The position numbers were made by a program, and so were the translations under genes. Of a stretch of 64,000 bases of DNA, positions 54,503 through 64,000 are shown one piece after another. Origin of the DNA: an uncultured Oscillospiraceae bacterium (GTDB taxonomy: Bacteria > Bacillota > Clostridia > Oscillospirales > Oscillospiraceae); the NCBI GenBank assembly GCA_947169975.1, contig CAMVRT010000004.1:62001-126000 (forward strand). The letters run 5' to 3'. Each line of letters begins with the position of its first letter. Position 1 is the first letter of the stretch. The notes under the pieces are model-generated. The model was not told where the DNA came from, did not search any database, and saw only the letters and a list, made by a program, of their open reading frames with translations.

Positions 54503-55729
54503 CTACCCCCTCCCGCTCAATTCCACCGCATGGCGGATAAAGCTCATGGGCGGCACGGGGCGTGGCAGACGCATGCGGAACACCATCTGGGGCGTTTTGG
54601 GCTCGGTCAAAGGAAGGCCGTCGGCGTCGGTCATTATGGGCACGGTGATAGAAAACGGTTTGGTGTCCGGTCCCACCACCTCCACGGTGTCCCCCGCCGC
54701 GAACTTGTTGCGCAGTGACAGCGTGGCGTTGCCGTCGTCGTCGCACTCCGTTACCACGGCGCAGATCTGCCAGTCCCGGATATAGCGGGCGTTCTCATAG
54801 TACTGACCGGGCTGACCGTAGTAGAAGCCGGTAGAGTAATGACGGTGGCTGACGTGCTCCACCTCGTTCCGCCACACCGGGTCCACAGGGCGCCCGGCAG
54901 CAACATCGTCGATAACGTGACGGTAGGCGCCGGTGACGATGGCGGCGTAGTAGGCGGATTTGGCACGGCCCTCCAGCTTCAGGCAGTCCACACCGGCGTC
55001 CATGAGATCGTCAATGTGGTCGATCATGCACATATCCCGGGAGTTCATGATATAGGTGCCCTTTTCGTCCTCAAATACGGGGAAATACTCGCCGGGACGC
55101 TTCTCCTCCATGAGAGTGTACTGATAGCGGCAGGGCTGTGCGCACTCACCCCGGTTGCTGTCACGGCCCGTCATATAGTTGGACAGCAGGCAGCGGCCGG
55201 AATAGGACACGCACATGGCGCCGTGGGCAAAGGTCTCGATCTCCAGCTCCGGAGATACCCGGCGGCGGATCTCACGAATCTCCTCCAGGCTCAATTCGCG
55301 AGCCAGCACCACCCGGCTGGCGCCCAGATCATACCATGCCTGAGCGCAGGCATAGTTGGCGATGGACTGCTGGGTGGAGATATGGCGCTGGCAGTGAGGT
55401 GCGTACTTCCCTGCCAGCGTAAAGGCGCCAAGATCGGCAATAATCAGCGCATCTACCCCGGCATCATCCAGCCGCTCCAGATGGGCGGGGAGCTGATCTA
55501 CCTCGCCGCTGCGGGGCATGGTGTTGACAGTGGCATGAACTTTGACACCATGTTCGTGGGCAAATCGGACAGCGCGGGGCAGCTCCTCATCGGTAAAATT
55601 TCCGGCAAAAGAGCGCATGCCAAATGCGGTGCCCGCAAGGTACACCGCATCGGCGCCGTAAAGCACGGCCATGTTCAGTTTTTCCCAGTCGCCCGCAGGG
55701 GCGAGCAGCTCCGGCTTTTTCCGTTCCAT
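54503..55729 (-). CDS. U32 family peptidase / tRNA- or rRNA-hydroxylation-type protein
   Basis: ELLAPAGDWEKLNMAVLYGADAVYLAGTAFGMRSFAGNF...ETFAHGAMCVSYSGRCLLSNYMTGRDSNRGECAQPCRYQY. Confidence 0.92.
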   Translation of the reverse strand: MERKKPELLAPAGDWEKLNMAVLYGADAVYLAGTAFGMRSFAGNFTDEELPRAVRFAHEHGVKVHATVNTMPRSGEVDQLPAHLERLDDAGVDALIIADLGAFTLAGKYAPHCQRHISTQQSIANYACAQAWYDLGASRVVLARELSLEEIREIRRRVSPELEIETFAHGAMCVSYSGRCLLSNYMTGRDSNRGECAQPCRYQYTLMEEKRPGEYFPVFEDEKGTYIMNSRDMCMIDHIDDLMDAGVDCLKLEGRAKSAYYAAIVTGAYRHVIDDVAAGRPVDPVWRNEVEHVSHRHYSTGFYYGQPGQYYENARYIRDWQICAVVTECDDDGNATLSLRNKFAAGDTVEVVGPDTKPFSITVPIMTDADGLPLTEPKTPQMVFRMRLPRPVPPMSFIRHAVELSGRG

Positions 55730-56907
55730 CAGCTTCTCTTATACTGATCGCTGTTGATGAAGTTGAGATGTTCCTCGTAGGTTTCGAAGAAGTGGCTGTG
55801 GCCATCAATACCGGCGGCAAAGTAGTAGTAGCCCGTATCATTGGGATGCACGGCGGCAATGATGCTGGCAAGGCCGGGGTTGCAGATGGCACCGGGAGGA
55901 CAGTCGGGATAGAGATAGGTGTTATATTCGCTCTCATACTCCTTGCTGAACTCTGTTCTGTCCTTGCCGTCCAGCATCAGCGCATAGTCGATGGTACTGT
56001 CCACCTGCAAATAGCCGTTAGTCTCGCGATCCTTGTTGTTCAGGCGGTTATAGAGAACAGAGGAGATGTTTGCACGCTCCTCGGGATAGTCGTTGCTCTC
56101 CTTCTCAATAATGGAGGCAAGAATAATGATCCTCTCCATTGAATATCCCGAGCTGCTGATATCCGACATGATCTGGTCACCGAGACGGCGATCAAAGTTG
56201 CTCATCATAGTGTCCAGCACCTGAACGGGGTCGCCGTCTACATAGAACTCGTAGGTGTCCGGGAACAGATAGCCCTCCAGACGGATATAGTTGTCCTTTT
56301 TCTCGGGATCCACTTCGGGAAGATAGGGGTGATTTTCAAATTCATGGTTGGAGGCGGTTTCGATCAGCTGGGCCCGGGTACATACATTGTTTTCCACCAG
56401 AATGTCAAAAATCTCGCTGACCGTCTTTCCCTCCGGTATGGTGACACTCACCGTTTCAAACGATCTGACGTGGTGCATGGCGCCGATCAGCGCGTGATAG
56501 TCCATGTCGGAGTTCATGTTCTCATACACGCCCGGCTCGATAATGGTGTCCGCATGGAGGATGACTTTGCCGGTGAGACAAAAGAACCACTTGTAGTTGA
56601 TCAGGCCGGCATCCTTCAGCTTCTGCGCCACATCGGACACGGAGTCGCCCTCCTCCACCACGATGGTGGCGGTGACCGGCGCCTTGTTCAGTGACAGAAG
56701 ATCATTGGCCAGCAGCCAGCCGATACCCGCCAGCAGCGCAGAAACAAGCGCAACGCAGATAAGATAAAGAAGAACGGATAGCACCGGATTCATTTTTTTC
56801 CGTTTTTTCTTTGTCTTCTTCCTTTTCGGCGCAGGAGCATTGGCCTGCGCCTGACGCACCTGGTTGGTCTCCCAACTCATGGTATCGGATTTCTTTTGAT
56901 TCGCCAT
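55729..56907 (-). CDS. mltG: endolytic transglycosylase MltG
   Basis: EGDSVSDVAQKLKDAGLI...LEGYLFPDTYEFY...IILASIIEKESNDYPEERANISSVLYNRLN...YNTYLYPDCPPGAICNPGLASIIAA. Confidence 0.93.
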   Translation of the reverse strand: MANQKKSDTMSWETNQVRQAQANAPAPKRKKTKKKRKKMNPVLSVLLYLICVALVSALLAGIGWLLANDLLSLNKAPVTATIVVEEGDSVSDVAQKLKDAGLINYKWFFCLTGKVILHADTIIEPGVYENMNSDMDYHALIGAMHHVRSFETVSVTIPEGKTVSEIFDILVENNVCTRAQLIETASNHEFENHPYLPEVDPEKKDNYIRLEGYLFPDTYEFYVDGDPVQVLDTMMSNFDRRLGDQIMSDISSSGYSMERIIILASIIEKESNDYPEERANISSVLYNRLNNKDRETNGYLQVDSTIDYALMLDGKDRTEFSKEYESEYNTYLYPDCPPGAICNPGLASIIAAVHPNDTGYYYFAAGIDGHSHFFETYEEHLNFINSDQYKRS

Positions 56908-57037
56908 GGTGTTCTTTCCTTTCTCACACGGCAGTGCGGATTTGGGGCTCATGGGCCCATGCCGCAACACATGATCAATGTATTATACCACGTCTTTCCA
57001 TATTTGTCTATCCAGAAATCCGCGCCGCTTCAAAGGC

Positions 57038-57073
57038 CGATCCCGCCGGGCTGTATTTGCCACGGCGGGATCG
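57038..57073 (-). terminator. terminator of the nusB-xse-ispA transcription unit
   Basis: ccgatcccgccg...cggcgggatcgg stem downstream of ispA; minus-strand T run is weak. Confidence 0.5.
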
Positions 57074-57080
57074 GATGAAT

Positions 57081-57950
57081 TCATTTGTCACGCGCCAGAA
57101 GGCGGTCTGCCAGCTCCAGCAGGAAGGCTCTGTCACCCCATGTTGCAACAGCGGCCTTGGCCCGCTGTGTATGCTCCTCCAGCGCAGCGCGGCAGCCGTC
57201 GATGCCCTTAAGATCCACATAGGTGATCTTCCCCTCTTCCCTGTCAGATCCGATGGGTTTTCCAAATACCGCCTCGTCGCCTGTCACATCCAGCATATCG
57301 TCCCGGATCTGAAAAGCAAGGCCCAGCTCCGAGGCGTATTCCAATGCCTGCATGCGCATGGTGGGCGGCATTTTTGCGGCCACGCAGCCCAGCTCCGCCG
57401 CCGCAGTGATCATCGCGCCGGTCTTCAGCCGATCCAGCTCCATGCGCCCGGCCTCGTCGCGAACATCGCATACCGTATCCAGCACCTGACCGGCCACCAT
57501 GCCGTCGGCACCGCAGGCACGGGCCAGCACCTGAATGGCCTCCAGTCGGTTTTCCGCCGACATCATGGGGGCCTGGGCAATGATGCGGAAGGCCTCCGGC
57601 TGCATGGCATCGCCGGCGAGAATGGCCAGCGCCTCGCCGTATACCTTATGATTGGTGGGCTTGCCACGGCGCAGATCGTCGTCATCCATGCAGGGCAGGT
57701 CATCGTGGATCAGGCTGTAATTGTGTACCAGCTCCAGCGCACAGGCGTAGGGCAGTGCCAGGTGCCAGTCCATGCCGCCCAACCGGGCAAACTCCAGCGT
57801 CAGCACCGGGCGGATGCGCTTGCCGCCGGAGAGCAGGCTGTAGCGGATGGACTCATACAGCTTTCCGTATGGCTTGTCCGCCGTGAACAGGCGGCCCAGA
57901 TACCGTTCGACGCCCTCCAAATACATCTCATATCGTTCTTGATAATCCAT
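57081..57950 (-). CDS. ispA: polyprenyl (farnesyl/geranyl) diphosphate synthase
   Basis: LVHNYSLIHDDLPCMDDDDLRRGKPTNHKVYGEALAILAGDAM...LAFQIRDDMLDVTGDE. Confidence 0.93.
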   Translation of the reverse strand: MDYQERYEMYLEGVERYLGRLFTADKPYGKLYESIRYSLLSGGKRIRPVLTLEFARLGGMDWHLALPYACALELVHNYSLIHDDLPCMDDDDLRRGKPTNHKVYGEALAILAGDAMQPEAFRIIAQAPMMSAENRLEAIQVLARACGADGMVAGQVLDTVCDVRDEAGRMELDRLKTGAMITAAAELGCVAAKMPPTMRMQALEYASELGLAFQIRDDMLDVTGDEAVFGKPIGSDREEGKITYVDLKGIDGCRAALEEHTQRAKAAVATWGDRAFLLELADRLLARDK

Positions 57951-57952
57951 GA

Positions 57953-58180
57953 TTATTCCTCCATCAGGAAGTCCGTCTCCACCGGCGCGCCGTCGCCGCC
58001 CTTCATCAGCTTGACAACCTGCTGCTCGGCCTGATCCAGTTCCTTGCGGCAGGCGGAAACAAGGGCTGTGCCCTCTTCAAAAAGGGCCAGAGAATCGCTC
58101 AGCGGCGCTTCGCCCTTTTCCAGTCTGGCCACGATCTCCTCCAGACGACGCATATTCTCCTCAAAACTCTTCTGTTCCAT
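57953..58180 (-). CDS. xseB: exodeoxyribonuclease VII small subunit
   Basis: SFEENMRRLEEIVARLEKGEAPLSDSLALFEEGTALVSACRKELDQAEQQV. Confidence 0.94.
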   Translation of the reverse strand: MEQKSFEENMRRLEEIVARLEKGEAPLSDSLALFEEGTALVSACRKELDQAEQQVVKLMKGGDGAPVETDFLMEE

Positions 58181-58192
58181 TCCATCTTCCTC

Positions 58193-59407
58193 CTATTCCG
58201 CCGAATCCACGGTGCAGTGCAGACTGCCCCGTGCCAGTTGTACCCGGATGGTATCGCCGGGCGCCACCTGTGCGCTGTCACGCAGGATCGCACCGTCACT
58301 GCCTTGCGCCATGGCATAGCCGCGGCCCAGCACCTTCAGCGGGCTGAGGGCGTCCAGTGCGGCCGTCAGGCGCGTGAAGCGGCGCACGTCGCTTTCGATC
58401 TGATCTCTGGCGGCAGCCGCCAGTTTCTGCTGTACGTAGTCCAGCTGCAGGCGTCTGTCCTGCAAAAATGCCATGGGATCGGAGAGCACCCGCTTCTTCC
58501 CCAGCTCCGTCAGTCGCTTATCCTGCCGGTCAAGGAGATTCAGCGTACCCTGAATCAGGCGGCCTTCCGCGCCTTGCAGATAACGCAGCAGCTCCGTCAT
58601 GTCGGGGACAGCGATCTCGGCGGCGTTGGACGGCGTGGAAGCCCGCCTGTCCGCCACAAAATCAGCAATGGTTACGTCCGGCTCGTGTCCCACGGCGGAA
58701 ATCACAGGGATCTCCGAGACGTAGATGGCCCGTGCAACCCGCTCGTCGTTAAAGGCCCAGAGATCCTCCAGGGAACCGCCGCCTCGGCCGGTGATCAGCA
58801 CGTCGGCCAGCTTCCACCGGTTGGCATAGCGAATGGCGCCTACGATCTCCGCCGGCGCTTCCACGCCCTGTACGCGCACCGGGAGCAGCAGTACCTTGGC
58901 AATGGGATAGCGGCGGCGCAGGATGCGGATCATATCGTGTACCGCCGCGCCGGCAGAGGATGTGACAATGGCGATGCGGCGAGGATAAAGCGGAAGAGGC
59001 TTCTTGTGGGACTCATCAAAGAGGCCCTCCTGATAAAGCTTCTCCTTCAGCTGCTCGAAGGCCACATGGAGGTCGCCCACTCCATCCGGCGTCAGCACGC
59101 CGCAATAGAGCTGGTATGCGCCGTCCCGCGGAAAGACGCTGATGCGGCCAAAGGCAATGACCTTCATGCCGTGCTCCGGACGGAAGCGCAGCTTGACCGC
59201 GGAGCTCTTGAACATGACGCAGCGCAGGGAGCTCTCGGCGTCCTTCAGCGTGAAATAGTGGTGGCCGGAGGGATATATCTTATAGTTTGACAGCTCGCCA
59301 CGAATATATACGCCGTTGAGTTGAGGCACGTCGTCAATCACATTTTTGATAAGCCCGTTGATCTGGGAAACGCTGTAAACCTGCTGATCCAAACTCTCAC
59401 CTCCCAT
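58193..59407 (-). CDS. xseA: exodeoxyribonuclease VII large subunit
   Basis: YSVSQINGLIKNVIDDVPQLNGVYIRGELSNYKIYPSGHHYFTLKD...LITGRGGGSLEDLWAFNDERVARAI. Confidence 0.96.
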   Translation of the reverse strand: MGGESLDQQVYSVSQINGLIKNVIDDVPQLNGVYIRGELSNYKIYPSGHHYFTLKDAESSLRCVMFKSSAVKLRFRPEHGMKVIAFGRISVFPRDGAYQLYCGVLTPDGVGDLHVAFEQLKEKLYQEGLFDESHKKPLPLYPRRIAIVTSSAGAAVHDMIRILRRRYPIAKVLLLPVRVQGVEAPAEIVGAIRYANRWKLADVLITGRGGGSLEDLWAFNDERVARAIYVSEIPVISAVGHEPDVTIADFVADRRASTPSNAAEIAVPDMTELLRYLQGAEGRLIQGTLNLLDRQDKRLTELGKKRVLSDPMAFLQDRRLQLDYVQQKLAAAARDQIESDVRRFTRLTAALDALSPLKVLGRGYAMAQGSDGAILRDSAQVAPGDTIRVQLARGSLHCTVDSAE

Positions 59408-59416
59408 AAGGGGAAA

Positions 59417-59443
59417 CAGGCAGAGCGTTTTTCGCTCTGCCTG
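59417..59443. terminator. hairpin between xseA and nusB
   Basis: caggcagagcg-ttttt-cgctctgcctg. Confidence 0.45.
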
Positions 59444-59447
59444 CTGT

Positions 59448-59897
59448 TTACTCCTTCACTTCTTCCCGGGCAAAGCTGCCCAGAATGCCGTTGAGGAATC
59501 GGACCGTCTCTGGCTCCTCGTACTTCTTGGCAATCTCCACCGCTTCGTTGATGGCCACGCCGGCGGGGATATCAGGCATGTAGAGGATCTCGTACATGGC
59601 CACGCGCATGATGGCGGAGGCCACCAGGGAGATGCGCTCAAATCGCCAGCCCCGGGCGTATTTTTCGATATAGCCGTCCAGCTCTGCCGCGTGCTCAGCC
59701 ACGCCGGAGACAAGGCGGCGGATATAGGCCATCTGCTTTTCGCCGGGTGTGCGCTCATAGAGACTGCACTCTGGAGCCAGATCGGAGAAGTTCTCCTCCG
59801 AGAGGCGCTGATCCAGAAACTCTCCCAGCGGAAGGTCCGTAAAGCTCAATTCATAGGCCAGATGTGCGGCGATCTCCCGGGCTGTGTTGCGTGTCAT
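59448..59897 (-). CDS. nusB: transcription antitermination factor NusB
   Basis: ISLVASAIMRVAMYEILYMPDIPAGVAINEAVEIAKKYEEPETVRFLNGILGSF. Confidence 0.93.
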   Translation of the reverse strand: MTRNTAREIAAHLAYELSFTDLPLGEFLDQRLSEENFSDLAPECSLYERTPGEKQMAYIRRLVSGVAEHAAELDGYIEKYARGWRFERISLVASAIMRVAMYEILYMPDIPAGVAINEAVEIAKKYEEPETVRFLNGILGSFAREEVKE

Positions 59898-59918
59898 ATG
59901 TTGATTCCTCTTTCTCTC

Positions 59919-60278
59919 TCAGTTGAAGCTGATGCCGCCTACGTGGACGTTCACGGCGCCGACGCGGAAGCCGGTGGTGCTCTCCAGCGTTGCGTGGACA
60001 GCATGCTGCACCTTGCCGGCCACCTCAGATATGCCGCAGCCGTAGCGGATCATCAGAAAGAGGTTGACCATCAGACTGTCGCCCTCCATCTCCACACGGA
60101 CGCCCTTGGCGGTCAGCTTCTTGCCGCCCAGCACGTCTGACACATTGCCGGTCATCAAACCGCCGACGCCGTCCACCTCCATCGCGGTGGCGGTGGCAAG
60201 ATTGGCCACGACTTCCTCCGCGATCTGAATATCGCCCAGATCCTCGTGACGAACCATATATTCTCTGTTTTCAGCCAT
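59919..60278 (-). CDS. Asp23/Gls24 family envelope stress protein
   Basis: GDIQIAEEVVANLATATAMEVDGVGGL...GVRVEMEGDSLMVNLFLMIRYGCGISEVAGKVQHAVHATLESTTGFRVGAVNVHVGGI. Confidence 0.92.
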   Translation of the reverse strand: MAENREYMVRHEDLGDIQIAEEVVANLATATAMEVDGVGGLMTGNVSDVLGGKKLTAKGVRVEMEGDSLMVNLFLMIRYGCGISEVAGKVQHAVHATLESTTGFRVGAVNVHVGGISFN

Positions 60279-60361
60279 GGTATGAATATCTCCTAACTGT
60301 TGAAGTTTGTTCAGTTTGCAGTTATGGGTATTATACCATTTCATGGAAGAAAAAACAACAG

Positions 60362-60907
60362 TTAATTTGACTCCACGATCTTGATCTGATCCGGCGTATA
60401 ATTCGTCTCGCTGACTACAATATCTGTGATGCGCGCCACATCCGCTGTGTCCAGTCCGTCCGGAGCGGCCACCACCACGCTGATGGAGTCCTGCCCCATA
60501 AATGCCACGCAGTCGGCGTAGCCCTTTGCGGTGACCAGACTCTCGATCTGGGACTCGGCCACTGTGTAGGCAGCCAGCACCTGCAGCGTCTGGGACGCTT
60601 CATTGAGCGTTGCCTCGTCGGCGTTCTCATCCACCTCCGCCTGCTGCAGCATGCTGATGGCGCTGTCTCTGGCCTGCTTGCGGCTCAGACGCGCTGTGGC
60701 AAAGTAATCGTTCTCCGCGGGAGCAGCCGCTTGCTGCACGTCGCTTTCCTTCCCCACAGACTGTGTGCTGTTGACAAGCTTTGTCTCGCCCAGCATCTTC
60801 CCCGACTCCTCTACATCCGACGAATAGCGCCAGTTGAGATAGACCGCTGCTGCCACAAGAAGCAACACTCCCGCAATGACAGCCCGTTTCTTCCAGATGA
60901 TTTTCAT
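60362..60907 (-). CDS. spoIIIAH: stage III sporulation protein AH
   Basis: N-terminal TM; YFATARLSRKQARDSAISMLQQ...AESQIESLVTAKGYADCVAFMGQDSISVVV. Confidence 0.88.
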   Translation of the reverse strand: MKIIWKKRAVIAGVLLLVAAAVYLNWRYSSDVEESGKMLGETKLVNSTQSVGKESDVQQAAAPAENDYFATARLSRKQARDSAISMLQQAEVDENADEATLNEASQTLQVLAAYTVAESQIESLVTAKGYADCVAFMGQDSISVVVAAPDGLDTADVARITDIVVSETNYTPDQIKIVESN

Positions 60908-60918
60908 GTTTTTCCCTC

Positions 60919-61431
60919 CTATGATTGTTTCCATTTCACGACAGATATCTTATCTGCGCTCAAGCCCGTGAGCGCAGATACCGCCTCGATTACCGCAAGG
61001 CGCACGGAGCTTTTGTCCGCGCCCTGGCAAACGACGACTGCACCGCGATAAACAGGGTAGAATTGTCTTGTGACGATTACCTCCTGGTAACCGCTGCCTC
61101 GGTTCAGCGTAACCGTCTCCTGCCTGCGGCGCTGATCTGCGGCGCCGTCCTTCGTCAGATCCAGATCTGACGCCAGCTGCAGTTGGGACCCCGAAGACAG
61201 CGTCAGCATGACGTGAATCTTTCCAACGCCTTCGATCTGTCCCAGAATGTTCTCCATCTTCTGCTCTGTTTCCTCAAGGGAAAAGGTCTCCTCCACTGCA
61301 GGAACCGGATCCCGCTGAACGGTCGCTTTCTTTTTCCCGGTGGGGATCAGCATCAGCACCACGCCCGCCACAATAATCAACACCACGTAGCGGTATTTTT
61401 TCCAGAGTTTGGATAGTTGAATGAAACGCAT
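60919..61431 (-). CDS. spoIIIAG: stage III sporulation protein AG
   Basis: TM plus MENILGQIEGVGKIHVMLTLSSGS...YRGAVVVCQGADKSSVRLAVIEAVSALTGLSADKISV. Confidence 0.9.
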   Translation of the reverse strand: MRFIQLSKLWKKYRYVVLIIVAGVVLMLIPTGKKKATVQRDPVPAVEETFSLEETEQKMENILGQIEGVGKIHVMLTLSSGSQLQLASDLDLTKDGAADQRRRQETVTLNRGSGYQEVIVTRQFYPVYRGAVVVCQGADKSSVRLAVIEAVSALTGLSADKISVVKWKQS

Positions 61432-61434
61432 GAC

Positions 61435-61902
61435 CTACCTCTCCCGCCAAATCTGACGCTCCCGCGGAATGCCCAGGTCGTCGGCAATAGATGCCGCGAG
61501 ATCCTCATCCAACGGGATATCCATGACGACCGAATCGGGAAACGGCACCCCCTGTTCCATCCGTGTCGTCACCGAGGGATGACATACAAGGCCGCCCTCA
61601 TTTCCTTTGTCCGCAATATATGTCTCCACGCGTTCGGATATGAGTTCCGCGTAGCGGTTCTCATTCTCTGTCCGGTAACTGTCGATCTGGTCCTGTATCA
61701 GATTTGCATAGTCGCTGTAAGACGTGTCCCAGTCAACATCTATCCTGCCCAATGGGCCGAGAACGGCCATCAGAAGGACGAGTCCGCCAATAAGCCGCGT
61801 CGCAGGGCGCAGCTTCCCGGGAGGTGCGATGCTGTATATCACCGCCAGGATCAGGGATGTGGCGATAATTCCCAGAAGCCAGGAGCGAAACAGCTCAATC
61901 AT
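61435..61902 (-). CDS. spoIIIAF: stage III sporulation protein AF
   Basis: Two N-terminal TM helices; position between AE and AG. Confidence 0.85.
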   Translation of the reverse strand: MIELFRSWLLGIIATSLILAVIYSIAPPGKLRPATRLIGGLVLLMAVLGPLGRIDVDWDTSYSDYANLIQDQIDSYRTENENRYAELISERVETYIADKGNEGGLVCHPSVTTRMEQGVPFPDSVVMDIPLDEDLAASIADDLGIPRERQIWRER

Positions 61903-62984
61903 GTCACCACCACCGATACAGACGAGATCACCGCAATGAGAAGAAGGATCGCACCGGCGCCCACCATGGCCAGAATCAGGCCGAAGGCGGTGCCCAGGGC
62001 GTCGATCAGCTCCACCATCGGCGTCGAGCCCACAGCAGACGCCAGAAATGCCGTCAGCTTATAGAGAAGGAACTGTACCGCCAGCTGCACAAAGGGGATC
62101 AGGCATGTGGCAAAGATCCCCAGTGTGCCGAACACGCCGATGGCACTCTTCAGCAGCGAAGCACCGGAGGCCACTGTTTCCGATGCCTCGGAAATAATGC
62201 CTCCCACCACCGGAACAGCCGTGGAAATGGCAGAACGCGTCAGATGCACCGCCGTGCTGTCTGCTGCTGCGCCTACAGATCCGGTGAGCTTGAGAAAGCC
62301 CGTGAAAGCCAGCAGCAGACCGGCAAGCGCCCAGGTGACGACCTTTGCGATCCCGGTGCGGATCCGTTTCAGATCGTGCTCCGGCAGTGCAGCATCGGCC
62401 ATAGCCACCGCGATATAGCAGTACATCAGAGGCAGCAGTACCCCGCGGATCAGCGAGAGAAGCACATTGGCAAAAAAGACGGCGGCAACCTGTCCCATAC
62501 CGGCGCTGACAACGCCGCCGCCTGCCGCAACAGCCGCAGACAGCGTAGGCAGCAGCGTTTTGGCAAACAGATCCAGCCGCTCCAGCGTTTGCGTCCCCAG
62601 CCCGATGAGGGATTGCAGACTTCCCACAGAGAGCGCCGTGATCGCCAACGGGCCTGCCATATGGACGGAGAATGTTTTTCCCGGCTCCGCCGCGCTGTGC
62701 AGCTCCGATGTCACGCTGCACAGCAGCACCGCGCCCATCATCAGCACAAGATTCTTCACATTTCCCCGGAGGAAATCCAGAAAGGTCTCCTTTGCGGTTG
62801 CCCAGAGCAGTGAAAGCCCCTCCAACAACGTATCATGGTCGCTGAATTCCCCTTCCAGACCATCTAAAAGCTGTTCGGCATCGGCATCCAGCGCATTTGT
62901 CAATTCATCCGGAACAGGCTCTGCCCATGCGGGAATGATCGTCAGCAGCATCAGAGCCAGTACGGTTGCTCGCAGTATTTTCAT
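61899..62984 (-). CDS. spoIIIAE: stage III sporulation protein AE
   Basis: Signal peptide; multi-TM; VAAVFFANVLLSLIRGVLLPLMYCYIAVAMADAALP...VPVVGGIISEASETVASGASLLKSAIGVFG. Confidence 0.92.
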   Translation of the reverse strand: MKILRATVLALMLLTIIPAWAEPVPDELTNALDADAEQLLDGLEGEFSDHDTLLEGLSLLWATAKETFLDFLRGNVKNLVLMMGAVLLCSVTSELHSAAEPGKTFSVHMAGPLAITALSVGSLQSLIGLGTQTLERLDLFAKTLLPTLSAAVAAGGGVVSAGMGQVAAVFFANVLLSLIRGVLLPLMYCYIAVAMADAALPEHDLKRIRTGIAKVVTWALAGLLLAFTGFLKLTGSVGAAADSTAVHLTRSAISTAVPVVGGIISEASETVASGASLLKSAIGVFGTLGIFATCLIPFVQLAVQFLLYKLTAFLASAVGSTPMVELIDALGTAFGLILAMVGAGAILLLIAVISSVSVVVT

Positions 62985-63367
62985 ATCAACGATTGCAGCA
63001 TCTGCCAGACTGCCCGGAGCAGCGGCACAGAGACCAAAACCGCGCCCAGCGCACCGCCCATTTCCAGAAGGGACGCCATAGCGCTTTGTCCGGCGTCACG
63101 GCAAAGATCACCGCACACTTTACAGATCAGAGTAATGCCCAGGGTTTTGAGGAGCGGCGAAAACACGTCTTCCGTCATTCCGCTCCACTCCATCATCTGT
63201 CGCAAAAGGTCGGTGACGTCAATGAGCGGAATCACCAGCACCGTCAGAATAACGCCGCAGACCGCCAGCGCCACCAGCAGACCCATATCCGGACTGTTCT
63301 TTTTTACGAAAACAGCCAGAACGGAGCCGATCACACAGACGGCAGCGATACGGAGATAGAGGTCCAT
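62981..63367 (-). CDS. spoIIIAD: stage III sporulation protein AD
   Basis: MDLYLRIAAVCVIGSVLAVFVKKNSPDMGLLVALAVCGVILTVL...GITLICKVCGDLCRDAGQSAMASLLEMGGAL. Confidence 0.92.
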   Translation of the reverse strand: MDLYLRIAAVCVIGSVLAVFVKKNSPDMGLLVALAVCGVILTVLVIPLIDVTDLLRQMMEWSGMTEDVFSPLLKTLGITLICKVCGDLCRDAGQSAMASLLEMGGALGAVLVSVPLLRAVWQMLQSLI

Positions 63368-63368
63368 C

Positions 63369-63563
63369 TTAAAAGTGGAAAAGCGCCTTGACCAGATCGA
63401 ACAGGTCACTGATCTTCTGCAGCAGAATCATCATGACCACCACCAGACCTGCCAGTGTAGTCATCATCGCCTGCTCCTCCCGTCCACTGCGTACCAGAAG
63501 CTGGTTGAGAACAGCCACAAGGATACCCACCGCAGCGATTTTAAATATCAGATCAACGTCCAT
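63369..63563 (-). CDS. spoIIIAC: stage III sporulation protein AC
   Basis: 64 aa: MDVDLIFKIAAVGILVAVLNQLLVRSGREEQAMMTTLAGLVVVMMILLQKISDLF. Confidence 0.92.
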   Translation of the reverse strand: MDVDLIFKIAAVGILVAVLNQLLVRSGREEQAMMTTLAGLVVVMMILLQKISDLFDLVKALFHF

Positions 63564-63575
63564 TTTTCGACCTCG

Positions 63576-64000
63576 TCAAATCAGTATCAGCACCAACAAG
63601 CCCGCTGCAGACAGTGTCACTGCCGCACAAAGCTTTTCCCGCTGCCGAAGCTCTCCGCGATTCCGCACGTCCCACTCCTGCAGCTGTGCGGAGACGTATC
63701 GGATCGAGCTCTCCTGCCGTTCCAGATCGCCGCCCCATTCCATGCGCAGCACGATTGTTCCGAGTTCTTGCGGCAGATCTTGAAATGCCTGTTTCCATGC
63801 TTTCTGTAAAGGCATTCCGCCTTGCAGGTATTCATGTACATTCAGAAAGTAGTGACCGGAAATATCCCGCTCCGAAAGGGCTTCGATGGCGTCCGGTAGC
63901 GGTGTGAGACGCCAGCGGATCTCCCCTGCCATTTGCTCCAACGCGGCGGACAGATCCTGTATCAGCGCCAGCTTCCGCCGCTGGCCCCGGGAGTACATCC
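63576..64000 (-). CDS. spoIIIAB: stage III sporulation protein AB, C-terminal part (runs off right edge)
   Basis: EQMAGEIRWRLTPLPDAIEALSERDISGHYF...ELGTIVLRMEWGGDLERQESSIRYVSAQLQEWDVRNRGELRQREKLCAAVTLSAAGLLVLILI; frame open to the window edge. Confidence 0.85.
   Translation of the reverse strand, partial: MYSRGQRRKLALIQDLSAALEQMAGEIRWRLTPLPDAIEALSERDISGHYFLNVHEYLQGGMPLQKAWKQAFQDLPQELGTIVLRMEWGGDLERQESSIRYVSAQLQEWDVRNRGELRQREKLCAAVTLSAAGLLVLILI

Overview
This 64 kb window is a chromosomal segment from a GC-rich, spore-forming Clostridia-type Firmicute, probably Oscillospiraceae-like (inferred from gene content and gene order). It is mostly housekeeping and sporulation genes. Major blocks: ispH/plsC/cmk; scpAB; rpsB-tsf; a cobalamin nucleotide-loop cluster (cobT-cobU-cobS, a cobU-like gene, and a cobC fused to a Cys-rich domain); sigG; glnS; holA-comEC; an ABC exporter; a potA-potB-potCD polyamine importer with permease and binding protein fused; yceD-rpmF; a DUF512 gene with der-plsY; the pyrH-frr-uppS-cdsA-dxr-rseP-ispG-polC operon; alaS with a T-box leader; mltG; ispA-xseB-xseA-nusB-asp23; and spoIIIAB-AH. 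I found no CRISPR array, transposase, prophage, rRNA or tRNA gene, and no clear defence island. The best second-look items are: (1) a SigF/SigG-like promoter and a Shine-Dalgarno-sequestering hairpin at an isolated sigG; (2) a five-hairpin cassette flanked by exact duplicates of the tsf terminator; (3) a PotC-PotD fusion with an extra C-terminal TM helix; (4) a degenerate CobU paralogue; (5) a CobC-Cys-rich fusion; (6) a 59-aa membrane ORF just below the ORF-track cutoff; (7) a 26-bp tandem duplication that recreates the rnmV stop codon; (8) a possible structured rpsB leader. All product calls come from reading translated sequence by eye; no database search was run.
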